DNA of 27,176 nt. Origin: JAGOUU01 sp964387745. Its GTDB lineage: Bacteria; Pseudomonadota; Gammaproteobacteria; JAGOUU01. A program made the position numbers and the translations under genes. The stretch is taken from NCBI GenBank assembly GCA_964387745.1, contig CAYLXL010000028.1, positions 1-27,176 on the forward strand, written 5' to 3'. Below, in pieces: positions 16,655 to 24,550 of this stretch (within the stretch, counting starts at the first letter, position 1; each line of letters begins with the position of its first letter). The notes beneath the pieces are model-generated. The model ran no database searches and was not told the origin of the DNA. It was given only the letters and a program-made list of their open reading frames with translations.

Positions 16655-16684
16655 ATGATAGTACTAAACTAGGAATCGTTGCAA
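16655..16684 (-). promoter_or_regulatory. Candidate sigma-70 promoter of the suf operon
   Basis: On the minus strand, TTGCAA (16679-16684, 4 of 6 to consensus) is followed after 18 bp by TATCAT (16655-16660, 5 of 6). The transcript would start near 16648, giving a leader of about 30 nt before sufB. Confidence 0.5.
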
Positions 16685-16706
16685 GATATATTTAGGATAT
16701 ATTTAG
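16685..16706. repeat. 11-bp tandem direct repeat abutting the suf -35 element
   Basis: GATATATTTAG occurs twice without a gap (16685-16695 and 16696-16706), immediately upstream of the proposed -35 of the suf promoter. One 11-bp step is about one helical turn, so two protein subunits could bind on the same face. It may be an activator site or an A/T-rich UP element. It does not resemble a known IscR site that I recognise. Confidence 0.7.
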
Positions 16707-16715
16707 GTATAGTAA

Positions 16716-16740
16716 AGGGGGCCAGCGTGCTGTTCCCCCT
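16716..16740 (-). terminator. GC-rich hairpin, likely terminator of the GDSL lipase gene
   Basis: AGGGGG (16716-16721) pairs with CCCCCT (16735-16740), and an inner CAG/CTG (16723-16725, 16730-16732) closes the loop. In A/T-rich surroundings this GC-rich stem stands out. It lies 25-50 bp past the lipase stop codon, and on the minus strand TTTACTATA follows, a short T tract. It would separate the lipase gene from the suf promoter. Confidence 0.55.
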
Positions 16741-16764
16741 GTCTATTAACGGTAGGGTTCGAAT

Positions 16765-18270
16765 TTAGTACAATGGTACGCCATCTGTAATAATAGAGCT
16801 TAGATCGTTATACCAAGAAATACCTGAAAAACCCCTATTACTCTCGTAAGAACCCTGGCTATTGACTGGGCTGTCAATATCTTTATTTAGCTGCTCAATA
16901 GCTATTTTATTTCTCATAGCGACATCATCCATCATCGGATGCCCTGTTAAGACTTTCTTATTTGGTTCAAATCCACCTGCTTGGGTTAAATACTTAAACA
17001 TTAGTTCTGCCAAAATATTATGCGCATTAGCTGACGGATGAATACCATCCCAGTAAACATATTCATTAGGCTTGCTGCATACTTCACGTTCCTTTTTCCA
17101 ATAATCATTAGGATTACAACGATCAGTAATGTTGGTAAAACCATATTCTTTTGCGCGCGTTTTTGCGACTTGAATAAATTTATAAACATCAAAACTCATA
17201 ATTTTCACATCAGGAAATTCTTGCTGAAGTTTTGCAATAAATTCATTATGTTTTTTATTATATTTATTGATTAAAACATGTAACCGCTCTGAATACTGAG
17301 TATTACCATGAGAACGATCAGCACCTAATGTATCAGGCGTAAGTGTCAAATCGGGAATAGGCAGAGATAAAATATTCTTTGCACCATGTTCTATTAATCT
17401 TCGAATATTAGATTCAATACCATCACTGATGCTATTGATGAGTTCATCGTCATCTTGTTTAAAGTGACGAATCATGTCATTGGCGCCAATCCAAACAGTA
17501 TACAAAGCATAAGGATCACCGCTTTTATTCCAGTTCAAATAAGTAGTAACTTGCTTATCTAATGTTGGTATCGGATAGATATCGCTAACCACTGTAGCAC
17601 CAGCATAAGCATAATCAATAAATGAACCCTCAGGTATATTCATTTTATCACTTAACCTTTCAACCCAAACCTTACCATTCGTGAATCTACCGCTATAATA
17701 AGGCGGAGATATAGGTAAAATAGGACTAATTGGGAATACTAACGAAATCTCTACTGACCTTTTATATAAATTGCCGTTATCTGACATACTGTCACCAAAC
17801 GCAAAAATTCTGCTAAAGTGCTTTGATCGACTTAAACGAAAATGAACTTTATAAGTATTGCCAGAAACTTCATAGCGTGGATTCAATTGCACATATTCAT
17901 TCGAACTCATCTGACAAACTGAACCACTAAAGTCAGGTAGTGCTAAATAGCTTCCTACTCCTAAATGCAAATTACACGTTCCTAAATCAGAACCATTATT
18001 ATTAATATTAAAAGCAATATTTTGACTGAGTTGCCCTAAATAATTAGCTGAAAATGTCGCCAGTTTAACTGACTCACCCGCTTGAATATTATTGCTATTT
18101 AACTCTGATAAGCTTCCTTTAGAGCCTTCGGTACGATTTATATTAGTTATTGTGAATTCTGTTTGGTTATCTACCTGCACATCAAGATAACTTACTAGGC
18201 CTGCATAAGCATGAGTATAAAAAAACATGCTGGATAATACAGCAAGTGCTTTAATCATTAGTCTCTTCAT
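16765..18270 (-). CDS. Exported GDSL/SGNH lipase (PlaA/PlaC, thermolabile-hemolysin type)
   Basis: A 501-residue protein with a signal peptide (MKRLMIKALAVLSSMFFYTHAYA region, cleavage near 23). After an N-terminal beta-rich domain of about 125 residues comes the SGNH hydrolase: block I FAFGDSMSDNGN with nucleophile S161, block II G194 in YYSGRFTNG, block III N264 in WIGAND, and block V D408 and H411 in WDGIHPSANAH. These bacterial lipases act as phospholipase A, lysophospholipase or glycerophospholipid:cholesterol acyltransferase. Two cysteines just before the catalytic Asp/His (C385, C398) could form a small disulfide loop; Legionella PlaA and PlaC have a comparable loop that the protease ProA cleaves. 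The extra 75 residues after block V are unusual. A role in host-membrane attack is inference. Confidence 0.88.
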   Translation of the reverse strand: MKRLMIKALAVLSSMFFYTHAYAGLVSYLDVQVDNQTEFTITNINRTEGSKGSLSELNSNNIQAGESVKLATFSANYLGQLSQNIAFNINNNGSDLGTCNLHLGVGSYLALPDFSGSVCQMSSNEYVQLNPRYEVSGNTYKVHFRLSRSKHFSRIFAFGDSMSDNGNLYKRSVEISLVFPISPILPISPPYYSGRFTNGKVWVERLSDKMNIPEGSFIDYAYAGATVVSDIYPIPTLDKQVTTYLNWNKSGDPYALYTVWIGANDMIRHFKQDDDELINSISDGIESNIRRLIEHGAKNILSLPIPDLTLTPDTLGADRSHGNTQYSERLHVLINKYNKKHNEFIAKLQQEFPDVKIMSFDVYKFIQVAKTRAKEYGFTNITDRCNPNDYWKKEREVCSKPNEYVYWDGIHPSANAHNILAELMFKYLTQAGGFEPNKKVLTGHPMMDDVAMRNKIAIEQLNKDIDSPVNSQGSYESNRGFSGISWYNDLSSIITDGVPLY

Positions 18271-18488
18271 TTATTAACTCTCCGAAGTTAATTGTTTTGA
18301 TAGCTAGTAATTCAAGTATTTCTTATACTACATATATATACTATAAACCTTCACATCCATATTACAAATATTATTATTCCCAAAACTTTAGTTCATATAT
18401 ATCTATTCAGTATAAATAATCTATAGCATTTCATATATCTTTATCTAAGGCAAAAATCTTAGCACACTATAGTCAAAAGTAATAAAAA

Positions 18489-18497
18489 TGATATAAT
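18489..18497 (+). promoter_or_regulatory. Extended -10 promoter of the RRM protein gene
   Basis: TG-A-TATAAT (18489-18497) is a perfect -10 hexamer with the extended TG motif. A weak -35, TAGTCA (18470-18475), lies 16 bp upstream. The rest of the 298-bp divergent gap (18271-18568) is A/T-rich with several TATATA runs and no other clear signal. Confidence 0.5.
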
Positions 18498-18568
18498 GTT
18501 TGCTAATCCTGATTGTCTATTAACACTTCAGGGTATATATTACTCAAGTTATTCTACCAAGGTTTATC

Positions 18569-18886
18569 ATGATAGCAAGCTTATTTAGAAGATTATTTGC
18601 ACTTTTTAACAAAAAGAAGGCTAAAAGCTCTGGAGAGCCGTGTCAGGAGCTATATATTGGTAATATTGAGTATCATACCAAACCGCATGAATTACGCAAA
18701 GTCTTTGAAAAATTTGGAGAAATCGAGTACCTAAAAATTATTCGGGATCCCAAAACAAAGCGTTCAAAAGGCTATGGCTTTGTGAAGTTTGTTAATAAGA
18801 AAGACGCCGCTAGTGCCTTAGATAATAAGAATTCTCTAGTATTTCGTGGCAGAGAACTTAAAGTCGCTTACGCCAAAGATCGTTAG
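18569..18886 (+). CDS. RRM-domain RNA-binding protein
   Basis: A 105-residue protein whose residues 27-103 form one RNA recognition motif. RNP2 LYIGNI is at 28-33 and RNP1 KGYGFVKF at 67-74, with the aromatic residues (Y29, Y69, F71) that stack on RNA bases. Single-RRM proteins occur in cyanobacteria and some proteobacteria and bind single-stranded RNA; their targets are mostly unknown. The first 17 residues, MIASLFRRLFALFNKKK, form a short hydrophobic-basic helix that could lie on a membrane, which is not usual for the family. AAGG six bases before the ATG supports the start. It is divergent from the lipase gene and converges on the hydrolase gene, with only 8 bp between them. Confidence 0.9.
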   Translation: MIASLFRRLFALFNKKKAKSSGEPCQELYIGNIEYHTKPHELRKVFEKFGEIEYLKIIRDPKTKRSKGYGFVKFVNKKDAASALDNKNSLVFRGRELKVAYAKDR

Positions 18887-18894
18887 TTATTTAA

Positions 18895-19917
18895 CTAATT
18901 AGTGATAAATTCTAGTATATTGTTGAATATTCTATCCTGATAATCTTTAGATTCATTACAAAGATTATGATAGGCACCATATATATAGACAACATGATGA
19001 TTTGGAAATACTCCTGCCAACCTAGGTATATTATACTGCCAATTAATCGTTCTATCCTCTGTCCCCTGGATAATCAATACTGGCAACATCAACGGCTTAT
19101 GTTTTGGCAAACGATCTGCCCAATCATGCATTGCTTTAACCCATCTTAATGGCAAGAATTTAGGCTGAAGAGGATCATTGTTTTTAACAAAATTTAAAAA
19201 AATGGGATCATGTGAAACTTTTTTTGGGACACGCGAGATAAATTTTACAAACGGTTCTATATAACAAGCAATCCGATTATATGCCCACAATGGTACACGT
19301 AATAAAGGAGCATAAAGCAAAGCTTTTTGAAAGCCATGATTTTGCCGATTGCGCAATAAATATTCGATTGCAATCGATGTACCAGCACTAAATGCAGAAA
19401 TATAGTAAGGTAAATTATCAGCAGGAAACTTTATCTTAATACTTTTGACCAACGCTTCAATACCCTGTGCATACTGGGCAAAGTCTACAATGTCACCTAT
19501 TTGTCCCGTTGATAAACCATGACCTGGTAAATCCACACCAACAACAATATATCCATTGGCTGTCAAAAAACTTATATAATCTCCGTATAAGCCAAAATGA
19601 TCAAGATAGCCATGGACAAAGAACATTATGCCTTTATATTGGGTAATATCTTTTTGCATATAAATTTGAGCCACGATAAAAAACTCAGCTACTCTTAATT
19701 TACCTATAGTTAGTAAAATTTCATGATTAAGATAACTTGGAAGATTATAATATTTTAAATACTGTTGTAACCAGACTCTCAAGTATTTACTATTGTCTTT
19801 GAATTGATCAATATTATTAATATTAATAATAGGCGTGGCCGTATCCAAATCTGGCAACAAATTCACAAATTTTTTCAAATCTTTCAAGGATGCAAACTTA
19901 CTCATAACTAAAGTCAT
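18895..19917 (-). CDS. Alpha/beta hydrolase (serine aminopeptidase S33/monoacylglycerol lipase-like)
   Basis: A 340-residue alpha/beta-hydrolase. The oxyanion-hole motif FFVHGYLDH is at 99-107, followed by VVGVDLPGHGLSTG (125-138). The nucleophile S177 sits in AFSAG (175-179), where the family usually has GxSxG, so the first Gly is Ala. D288 in IQGTEDRTINW and H317 in GAYHNL complete the triad. This HGYLDH...DLPGHGLS pattern is found in monoglyceride-lipase-like and lysophospholipase-like enzymes. No signal peptide is seen, so it is probably cytoplasmic. The N-terminal 95 residues form an additional region of unknown role. The ATG at 19917 is taken as start; another ATG four codons later is possible. 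Substrate unknown. Confidence 0.85.
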   Translation of the reverse strand: MTLVMSKFASLKDLKKFVNLLPDLDTATPIININNIDQFKDNSKYLRVWLQQYLKYYNLPSYLNHEILLTIGKLRVAEFFIVAQIYMQKDITQYKGIMFFVHGYLDHFGLYGDYISFLTANGYIVVGVDLPGHGLSTGQIGDIVDFAQYAQGIEALVKSIKIKFPADNLPYYISAFSAGTSIAIEYLLRNRQNHGFQKALLYAPLLRVPLWAYNRIACYIEPFVKFISRVPKKVSHDPIFLNFVKNNDPLQPKFLPLRWVKAMHDWADRLPKHKPLMLPVLIIQGTEDRTINWQYNIPRLAGVFPNHHVVYIYGAYHNLCNESKDYQDRIFNNILEFITN

Positions 19918-19991
19918 TCATTAAATATATTTTAATTATAGTACTAATTAGTGCTAATATATTATCAAGCTTACTGTATCAGGGAATTAAA

Positions 19992-21521
19992 ATGCTAAAT
20001 TATCAAGCCAGCAAAATCATTATTAATCATTACAAAGACGATCATAAGTTAGACTTAGACTACCCTATTTTCGCTATATTTTTAGACAATCCATCAAAAG
20101 ACCTATGGTCAAAACTTCCTGAAGGCGAATTGCTCTACCAACGTTGGCTGCAACAGAATCAACCAGCTGATAAAGCTAATAAACATACTTCTGATGCTGA
20201 TAAAAACAATTTAACTGTTTTTCATTCACAATTACCTAATAAGACTGGTACGCCTATTTGTTTACTGAATTTAAAAAATCAAACTTCGACTTTTAAAAAA
20301 TTAGAAAAAATTAAAAAACAAATCGTAAAAATAGCTAAGCATAAACCAGAAATAATAAACTTAATCTTAGTTAATCTTAATATTGACGACGAAGAAACTA
20401 TTATTAATCACTTCATAGCTTGTGCAGGCAGCTTTTATACCCGGCTTCCTAAGATTAGCCAAAAAAATGAAGATGATTCTAATCATCATTTAAATCTATT
20501 ATGCCATAATGTCAGTCAAGTTTATGACCATTCTCGTGCTATCGCAGAAGTCCATGGCAACGGTTTAACGAGATTTCTGTGTAATCTTCCCCCTAATTAT
20601 TTATACCCAGCTACTTACTGTGAATACGTGCAAAAACTAGCTAAAACTTATCATTGGAATTATGAGTTCCTTGATCTTAATACCCTAAAACAAAAAAAAG
20701 CAGGAGCTTATCTAGCTGTTGTCCAAGGCTCGGCTCGTAAAGATGCAGGAATAATTAAACTCAACTATAAACCAAAAGATCTCACTAATAAGAAAATTAC
20801 CCTTGTAGGTAAAGGTCTATGTTTTGATACTGGAGGTTATAATCTAAAAACGGCTCCAGGCTCAATGTATGGCATGGGACATGATATGACTGGCAGTGCA
20901 GTAGCGCTTGGTACCTTTATGGCATTGACGCAATTACAAGTGCCATTTGAAATTGAGGCCTGGCTCGCACTTGCACAAAATGATATTGGGCCTGAGGCCT
21001 ATAAACCTGGTGATGTGGTCATAGCTAGCAACGGTATGAGTATTGAAGTCATCAATACAGATGCTGAAGGTCGCATGGTGTTATGTGATACTATGCATTT
21101 AGCCAGTTTAGAAAAACCAGATTTAATGTTTACTTTTGCGACACTAACTGGCACCTGCGTACGCGCACTCGATCAGCTTTACTCGGGTTTTAGCACCAAT
21201 AGATACGAATGGAATTCATTAGTAACCGACATTGGTCAACAGTGTGGTGAGCGCGTTTGGTCCTTCCCTCACACTGATGATTACGACGAGGTATTAAAAA
21301 GCGATATAGCTGATATCAAGCAATGCCACGAAGGCTATGCTGATCAAATCCGCGCAGCGCGCTTCTTAGGCAAATTTGTTCATGAAGATGCACCATGGAT
21401 TCATATTGATCTATCTAGCCATGCATACAAAGGCGGCCTAGGACACATCCATACAGAAACTTCTGGCTTTGGTGTTCGTTTAACATTAAGTACTCTTTTA
21501 GATAGCGATATAATGTTATGA
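19992..21521 (+). CDS. M17-family leucyl aminopeptidase
   Basis: A 509-residue cytoplasmic metallo-aminopeptidase that releases N-terminal amino acids from peptides using two divalent metal ions. The C-terminal catalytic domain shows VGKGLCFDTGGYNLK, with metal ligand K274 and D279, and the family signature NTDAEGR at 355-361 (metal ligands D357 and E359, catalytic R361), followed by MVLCDTM. The N-terminal 190 residues are the poorly conserved regulatory domain. Length is close to E. coli PepA (503). The start has AGGGA six bases upstream (19981-19985). The last four bases overlap pyrC (ATGA), so the two are translated together. A peptide-scavenging role fits a host-associated lifestyle. Confidence 0.93.
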   Translation: MLNYQASKIIINHYKDDHKLDLDYPIFAIFLDNPSKDLWSKLPEGELLYQRWLQQNQPADKANKHTSDADKNNLTVFHSQLPNKTGTPICLLNLKNQTSTFKKLEKIKKQIVKIAKHKPEIINLILVNLNIDDEETIINHFIACAGSFYTRLPKISQKNEDDSNHHLNLLCHNVSQVYDHSRAIAEVHGNGLTRFLCNLPPNYLYPATYCEYVQKLAKTYHWNYEFLDLNTLKQKKAGAYLAVVQGSARKDAGIIKLNYKPKDLTNKKITLVGKGLCFDTGGYNLKTAPGSMYGMGHDMTGSAVALGTFMALTQLQVPFEIEAWLALAQNDIGPEAYKPGDVVIASNGMSIEVINTDAEGRMVLCDTMHLASLEKPDLMFTFATLTGTCVRALDQLYSGFSTNRYEWNSLVTDIGQQCGERVWSFPHTDDYDEVLKSDIADIKQCHEGYADQIRAARFLGKFVHEDAPWIHIDLSSHAYKGGLGHIHTETSGFGVRLTLSTLLDSDIML

Positions 21522-22573
21522 GTGAACATGCCCCGCGAATGATTACTATCACTAAACCAGATGATTGGCATATTCATTTACGACAAGATCAGGCACTCAC
21601 TACAACAGTTCAACATGCAGCTATGCAGTTTAATCGCGTTGTTGTCATGCCAAATTGTGTGCCACCGATTACGGATGTGAATAGCGCACTAAAATATCAA
21701 AAACATATCTTGGCACAAGTGCCTTCAGCATATAATTCTACTTTTCAGCCATTATTGACGTTATACCTTACTGACCAAACAACTAGTGAGATGATTAAAT
21801 TTGCATCAGTTGATCCAAATATTCTTGGCGCAAAACTCTATCCACAAGGTGCAACTACAAATTCTAGTAAAGGCGTGACTGATATATTAAAAATTTATCA
21901 CGTCTTAGAAACGATGGAAAAATTTAACTTTCCATTATTAGTTCATGGTGAAGTAACTGATACTCACGTTGATATTTTTGATCGCGAAGCTGTGTTTATT
22001 GATACTGTCTTAATGCCGATTCGCGAAAAGTTCCCCAATTTAAAAATTATTTTAGAACATATTACTACTAAACAAGCCGTTGATTTTGTCTTGAATTATA
22101 ATACTCATACAGCTGCAACTATTACCCCTCATCATTTATTACTAAATCGTAATGATTTATTGACTAATGGTTTAAAGCCTCATTATTTTTGTTTACCTAT
22201 TATTAAAGACCAACAACATCAACAAGCCGTAATTAGTGCTGCTTTAAGCGGCGATGCTAGGTTTTTTGCCGGCAGCGATAGCGCGCCTCACTTGCGAGCG
22301 AATAAAGAATCTAGCTGCTGCCCAGCTGGTATCTATCATGGACCCAATACGGTGCTAGCATACGCAGAGTTTTTTGATCTGCATAAAAAATTAGATAAAC
22401 TTGAAGGATTTATCAGTTTTTATGGGGCAGATTTTTATAAACTTCCTCGTAACACATCTAAAATAAAACTAATCAATAAAAGTTTCACTGTTTGCGATAC
22501 CTATGATTATGAGAACGGGACTATTGTTCCATTTTGGGCAGGAAAAGTATTAAATTGGAGTTACTGTAATTAA
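21518..22573 (+). CDS. pyrC: Dihydroorotase PyrC
   Basis: Dihydroorotase closes carbamoyl aspartate to dihydroorotate, the third step of pyrimidine synthesis. The 351-residue protein is of the class II, E. coli-like type (348 residues). Binuclear zinc ligands are visible: H18 and H20 in DDWHIHLR, carboxylated lysine K106 in GAKLYPQG, H143 in LLVHGEV, H181 in LEHIT, and D254 in AGSDSAPH. The substrate-binding MPNCVPP (44-50) is also typical. The start ATG overlaps the aminopeptidase stop by 4 bp. Pairing with an M17 aminopeptidase gene has no obvious pathway link. Presence of pyrC suggests the organism makes at least part of its pyrimidines. Confidence 0.96.
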   Translation: MSEHAPRMITITKPDDWHIHLRQDQALTTTVQHAAMQFNRVVVMPNCVPPITDVNSALKYQKHILAQVPSAYNSTFQPLLTLYLTDQTTSEMIKFASVDPNILGAKLYPQGATTNSSKGVTDILKIYHVLETMEKFNFPLLVHGEVTDTHVDIFDREAVFIDTVLMPIREKFPNLKIILEHITTKQAVDFVLNYNTHTAATITPHHLLLNRNDLLTNGLKPHYFCLPIIKDQQHQQAVISAALSGDARFFAGSDSAPHLRANKESSCCPAGIYHGPNTVLAYAEFFDLHKKLDKLEGFISFYGADFYKLPRNTSKIKLINKSFTVCDTYDYENGTIVPFWAGKVLNWSYCN

Positions 22574-22611
22574 ATCTTGAAGACACTCTTACTACATATT
22601 AATATCGATAC

Positions 22612-22638
22612 TTGAACGCATATATTTTTTAGTATAAT
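22612..22638 (+). promoter_or_regulatory. Candidate promoter of the small membrane protein gene
   Basis: TTGAAC (22612-22617) and a perfect TATAAT (22633-22638) are 15 bp apart, slightly short but usable. The transcript would start near 22645, about 25 nt before the ATG. Confidence 0.45.
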
Positions 22639-22670
22639 ATAGCTACTAAACAAATAGTTAGTTATGACCC

Positions 22671-23120
22671 ATGCAAAAAATTATAGTCTGGACCCAAAAT
22701 CCCCTGAAAGCTTCTCTCCTACGCCTCACGATGGGCATTATTATAGGCTCCTTGGGCTATGTCATAGCCTCGTTATGGACCTTCTTGTATATGCCTTTCT
22801 TGGCTCCTTTTTTAGGAGTAGAGACTACCGGAGCCCTATTAAGTTCTATTAGTTCTTACGTAGGTATCTTGTTTGGAACTGTAGGGGTATACTGCGGAGT
22901 GACCCATGGAACGAACCTGATCACTGAGACGTTGAAAGACGAGACAGGACAAAGTCAACCACTAAAATCACTAAAATCAATAATTATGCCATCAACCGTA
23001 GCCGATCTCCCGCTCCCCAGAACTACTATTAAAAGCGCAGAAGTTGGATTTACATCAGAAAAAAACACTTCAATCGATAGCACCTCTCCTCTGTGCCCTA
23101 AGTCACCTGCAATATTTTAA
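22671..23120 (+). CDS. Unrecognised small membrane protein with two transmembrane helices
   Basis: A 149-residue protein I do not recognise. Two hydrophobic helices (about 17-42 and 53-77) are joined by a short loop, forming a hairpin in the membrane. The remaining 70 residues are a polar Ser/Thr/Pro/Lys-rich tail without predicted secondary structure. There is no cleavable signal peptide: the N-terminus is MQKIIVWTQNPLKASLLRL. An ATG seven bases upstream leads into a different, shorter frame; the longer one with the clear hydrophobic pattern is preferred. A candidate promoter lies just upstream, so it is probably transcribed alone. The 3' end is 6 bp from the converging permease gene. A helical hairpin with a flexible tail is a shape seen in some secreted effectors that enter host membranes, but nothing here proves that. 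Confidence 0.65.
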   Translation: MQKIIVWTQNPLKASLLRLTMGIIIGSLGYVIASLWTFLYMPFLAPFLGVETTGALLSSISSYVGILFGTVGVYCGVTHGTNLITETLKDETGQSQPLKSLKSIIMPSTVADLPLPRTTIKSAEVGFTSEKNTSIDSTSPLCPKSPAIF

Positions 23121-23126
23121 TTAACG

Positions 23127-24386
23127 CTAAGCCATCGCAAGCTTATTTAAATTAAATGATTCATTAATGTCGCTTTTAAGTAATTTTAAGATAATCAAAC
23201 TAGGTATAGATACTACAAAAGCAAATAAGAAAAAATTCTCCCAGCCATAATTAGCAACAAAAACTCCAGATATAGGCAAAACATATACTCGCCCGACTGC
23301 TGATAATGCACTTAATAAAGCAAATTGTGTCGCTGTATATTTTTTGTTACAAATACTCATTAAGAATACCATCAAAGCCGCCGTGCCTAAGCCACTAGCA
23401 AATTGATCAATTAATATAGTAAAAGCCATAATAGAATAATTATGCCCTACTACTGCTAACCAATAGAACGATAGTATAGCTAATGATTGTAAAACACCGA
23501 ACCACATTAGAGCTCGATATAAGCCTAGTTTATTAATCAGCCCACCGCCAATACTTAAACCAGCCAGCATGGCTATTAAGCCCATAGCTTTAGAGATTAC
23601 TCCTACTTCTTGCGGGGTAAACTGTAGGGTTTGGATAAGAAATGGCGTCGTTAAAGCAAAGGCGAAAGCTTCGCCTATTTTATAAGTCATCAATAATAAA
23701 ATTAATAATATTGCGTTGTTACGCGTGATAAACTCTCGAAAAGGTTCGATGGCTGTTTGCTTCAGAGTAAGAATTTTATTAAATTCTCGTTTATTTTCAT
23801 TGGCGAATATTGTAACAACACTGCATATTGCAAGTAACAAACCCATAAATAAATACGTTACTTCCCAGCTAATATAGGTGCTTAGAATTAGCGATCCACC
23901 TCCTGAAACAAGTAAAGCTATCCTGTAGCCATACACATATATAACAGAGCCTATGCCTCTTTCGCTTTCCGTTAGTAACTCAGTGCGATAAGCATCAAAC
24001 GCAATATCTTGCGTCGCTGAAAAAAAAGCAATTGCTAAAGCAAAAAAAGCGAACAGATAAGGCGTGCGCCAAGGATCAGAAATACTAATCGCAACAATAG
24101 TAAGAATCAAAGCCCATTGCATAGCAAAAATCCAACCTGTACGATGGCCCAAAAATGGGAATGCATATTTATCAACCAAAGGCGCCCACAGAAATTTAAA
24201 AATATATGGCTGAGCTACTAAGCCAAGCATGCCTATGGTCACAATATTTATATTGCTGTGTACCAACCAGCCTTGTAAAGCCACGCCAGTTAGCGCTAAC
24301 GGTAAACCAGAGGAAAAACCTAATACAGCTATAATAAACAGGTTGAATTGACTAAATTGCCTATAGTTAGTTTGGTGATTTTGCAT
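23127..24386 (-). CDS. ampG: AmpG-like major facilitator permease
   Basis: A 419-residue inner-membrane protein with about 12 transmembrane helices. The opening LGFSSGLPLALTGVALQGWL and the later FKFLWAPLVDKYAFPFLGHRTGW segment match AmpG, the permease that imports GlcNAc-anhydroMurNAc peptides for cell-wall recycling. ATQDIAFDAYR (helix 4 region) is also a family hallmark. The frame extends seven codons upstream to a TTG; the ATG at 24384-24386 is preferred. No Shine-Dalgarno sequence is clear for either. Length is below E. coli AmpG (491), as in many shorter AmpG-family members lacking the C-terminal extension. Legionellales and Rickettsiales often carry several AmpG-family paralogs, so the substrate may differ. 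Confidence 0.85.
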   Translation of the reverse strand: MQNHQTNYRQFSQFNLFIIAVLGFSSGLPLALTGVALQGWLVHSNINIVTIGMLGLVAQPYIFKFLWAPLVDKYAFPFLGHRTGWIFAMQWALILTIVAISISDPWRTPYLFAFFALAIAFFSATQDIAFDAYRTELLTESERGIGSVIYVYGYRIALLVSGGGSLILSTYISWEVTYLFMGLLLAICSVVTIFANENKREFNKILTLKQTAIEPFREFITRNNAILLILLLMTYKIGEAFAFALTTPFLIQTLQFTPQEVGVISKAMGLIAMLAGLSIGGGLINKLGLYRALMWFGVLQSLAILSFYWLAVVGHNYSIMAFTILIDQFASGLGTAALMVFLMSICNKKYTATQFALLSALSAVGRVYVLPISGVFVANYGWENFFLFAFVVSIPSLIILKLLKSDINESFNLNKLAMA

Positions 24387-24550
24387 TAATTCAAAATGAG
24401 ATATCAAAAATTAAGTTATAAGTATATACTAATTAACTATTAGTAATTATTCTAGAGTTGAATCAAAATATAATATGATTTATATTATATTTTATAGTTT
24501 TAAGTGATTTGTTACTAATTTAAACTTTTATCAATAATAAGGATTTATCA

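Noticed and set aside
18883..18898. Palindrome TTAGTTATTTAACTAA between two converging genes
   Set aside because: It is A/T-dominated, contains both stop codons and leaves only a 2-base loop; too weak to call a terminator.
22664..22852. 62-residue frame starting seven bases before the small membrane protein
   Set aside because: It is shorter, polar and out of frame with the two clear hydrophobic helices of the 22671 frame.
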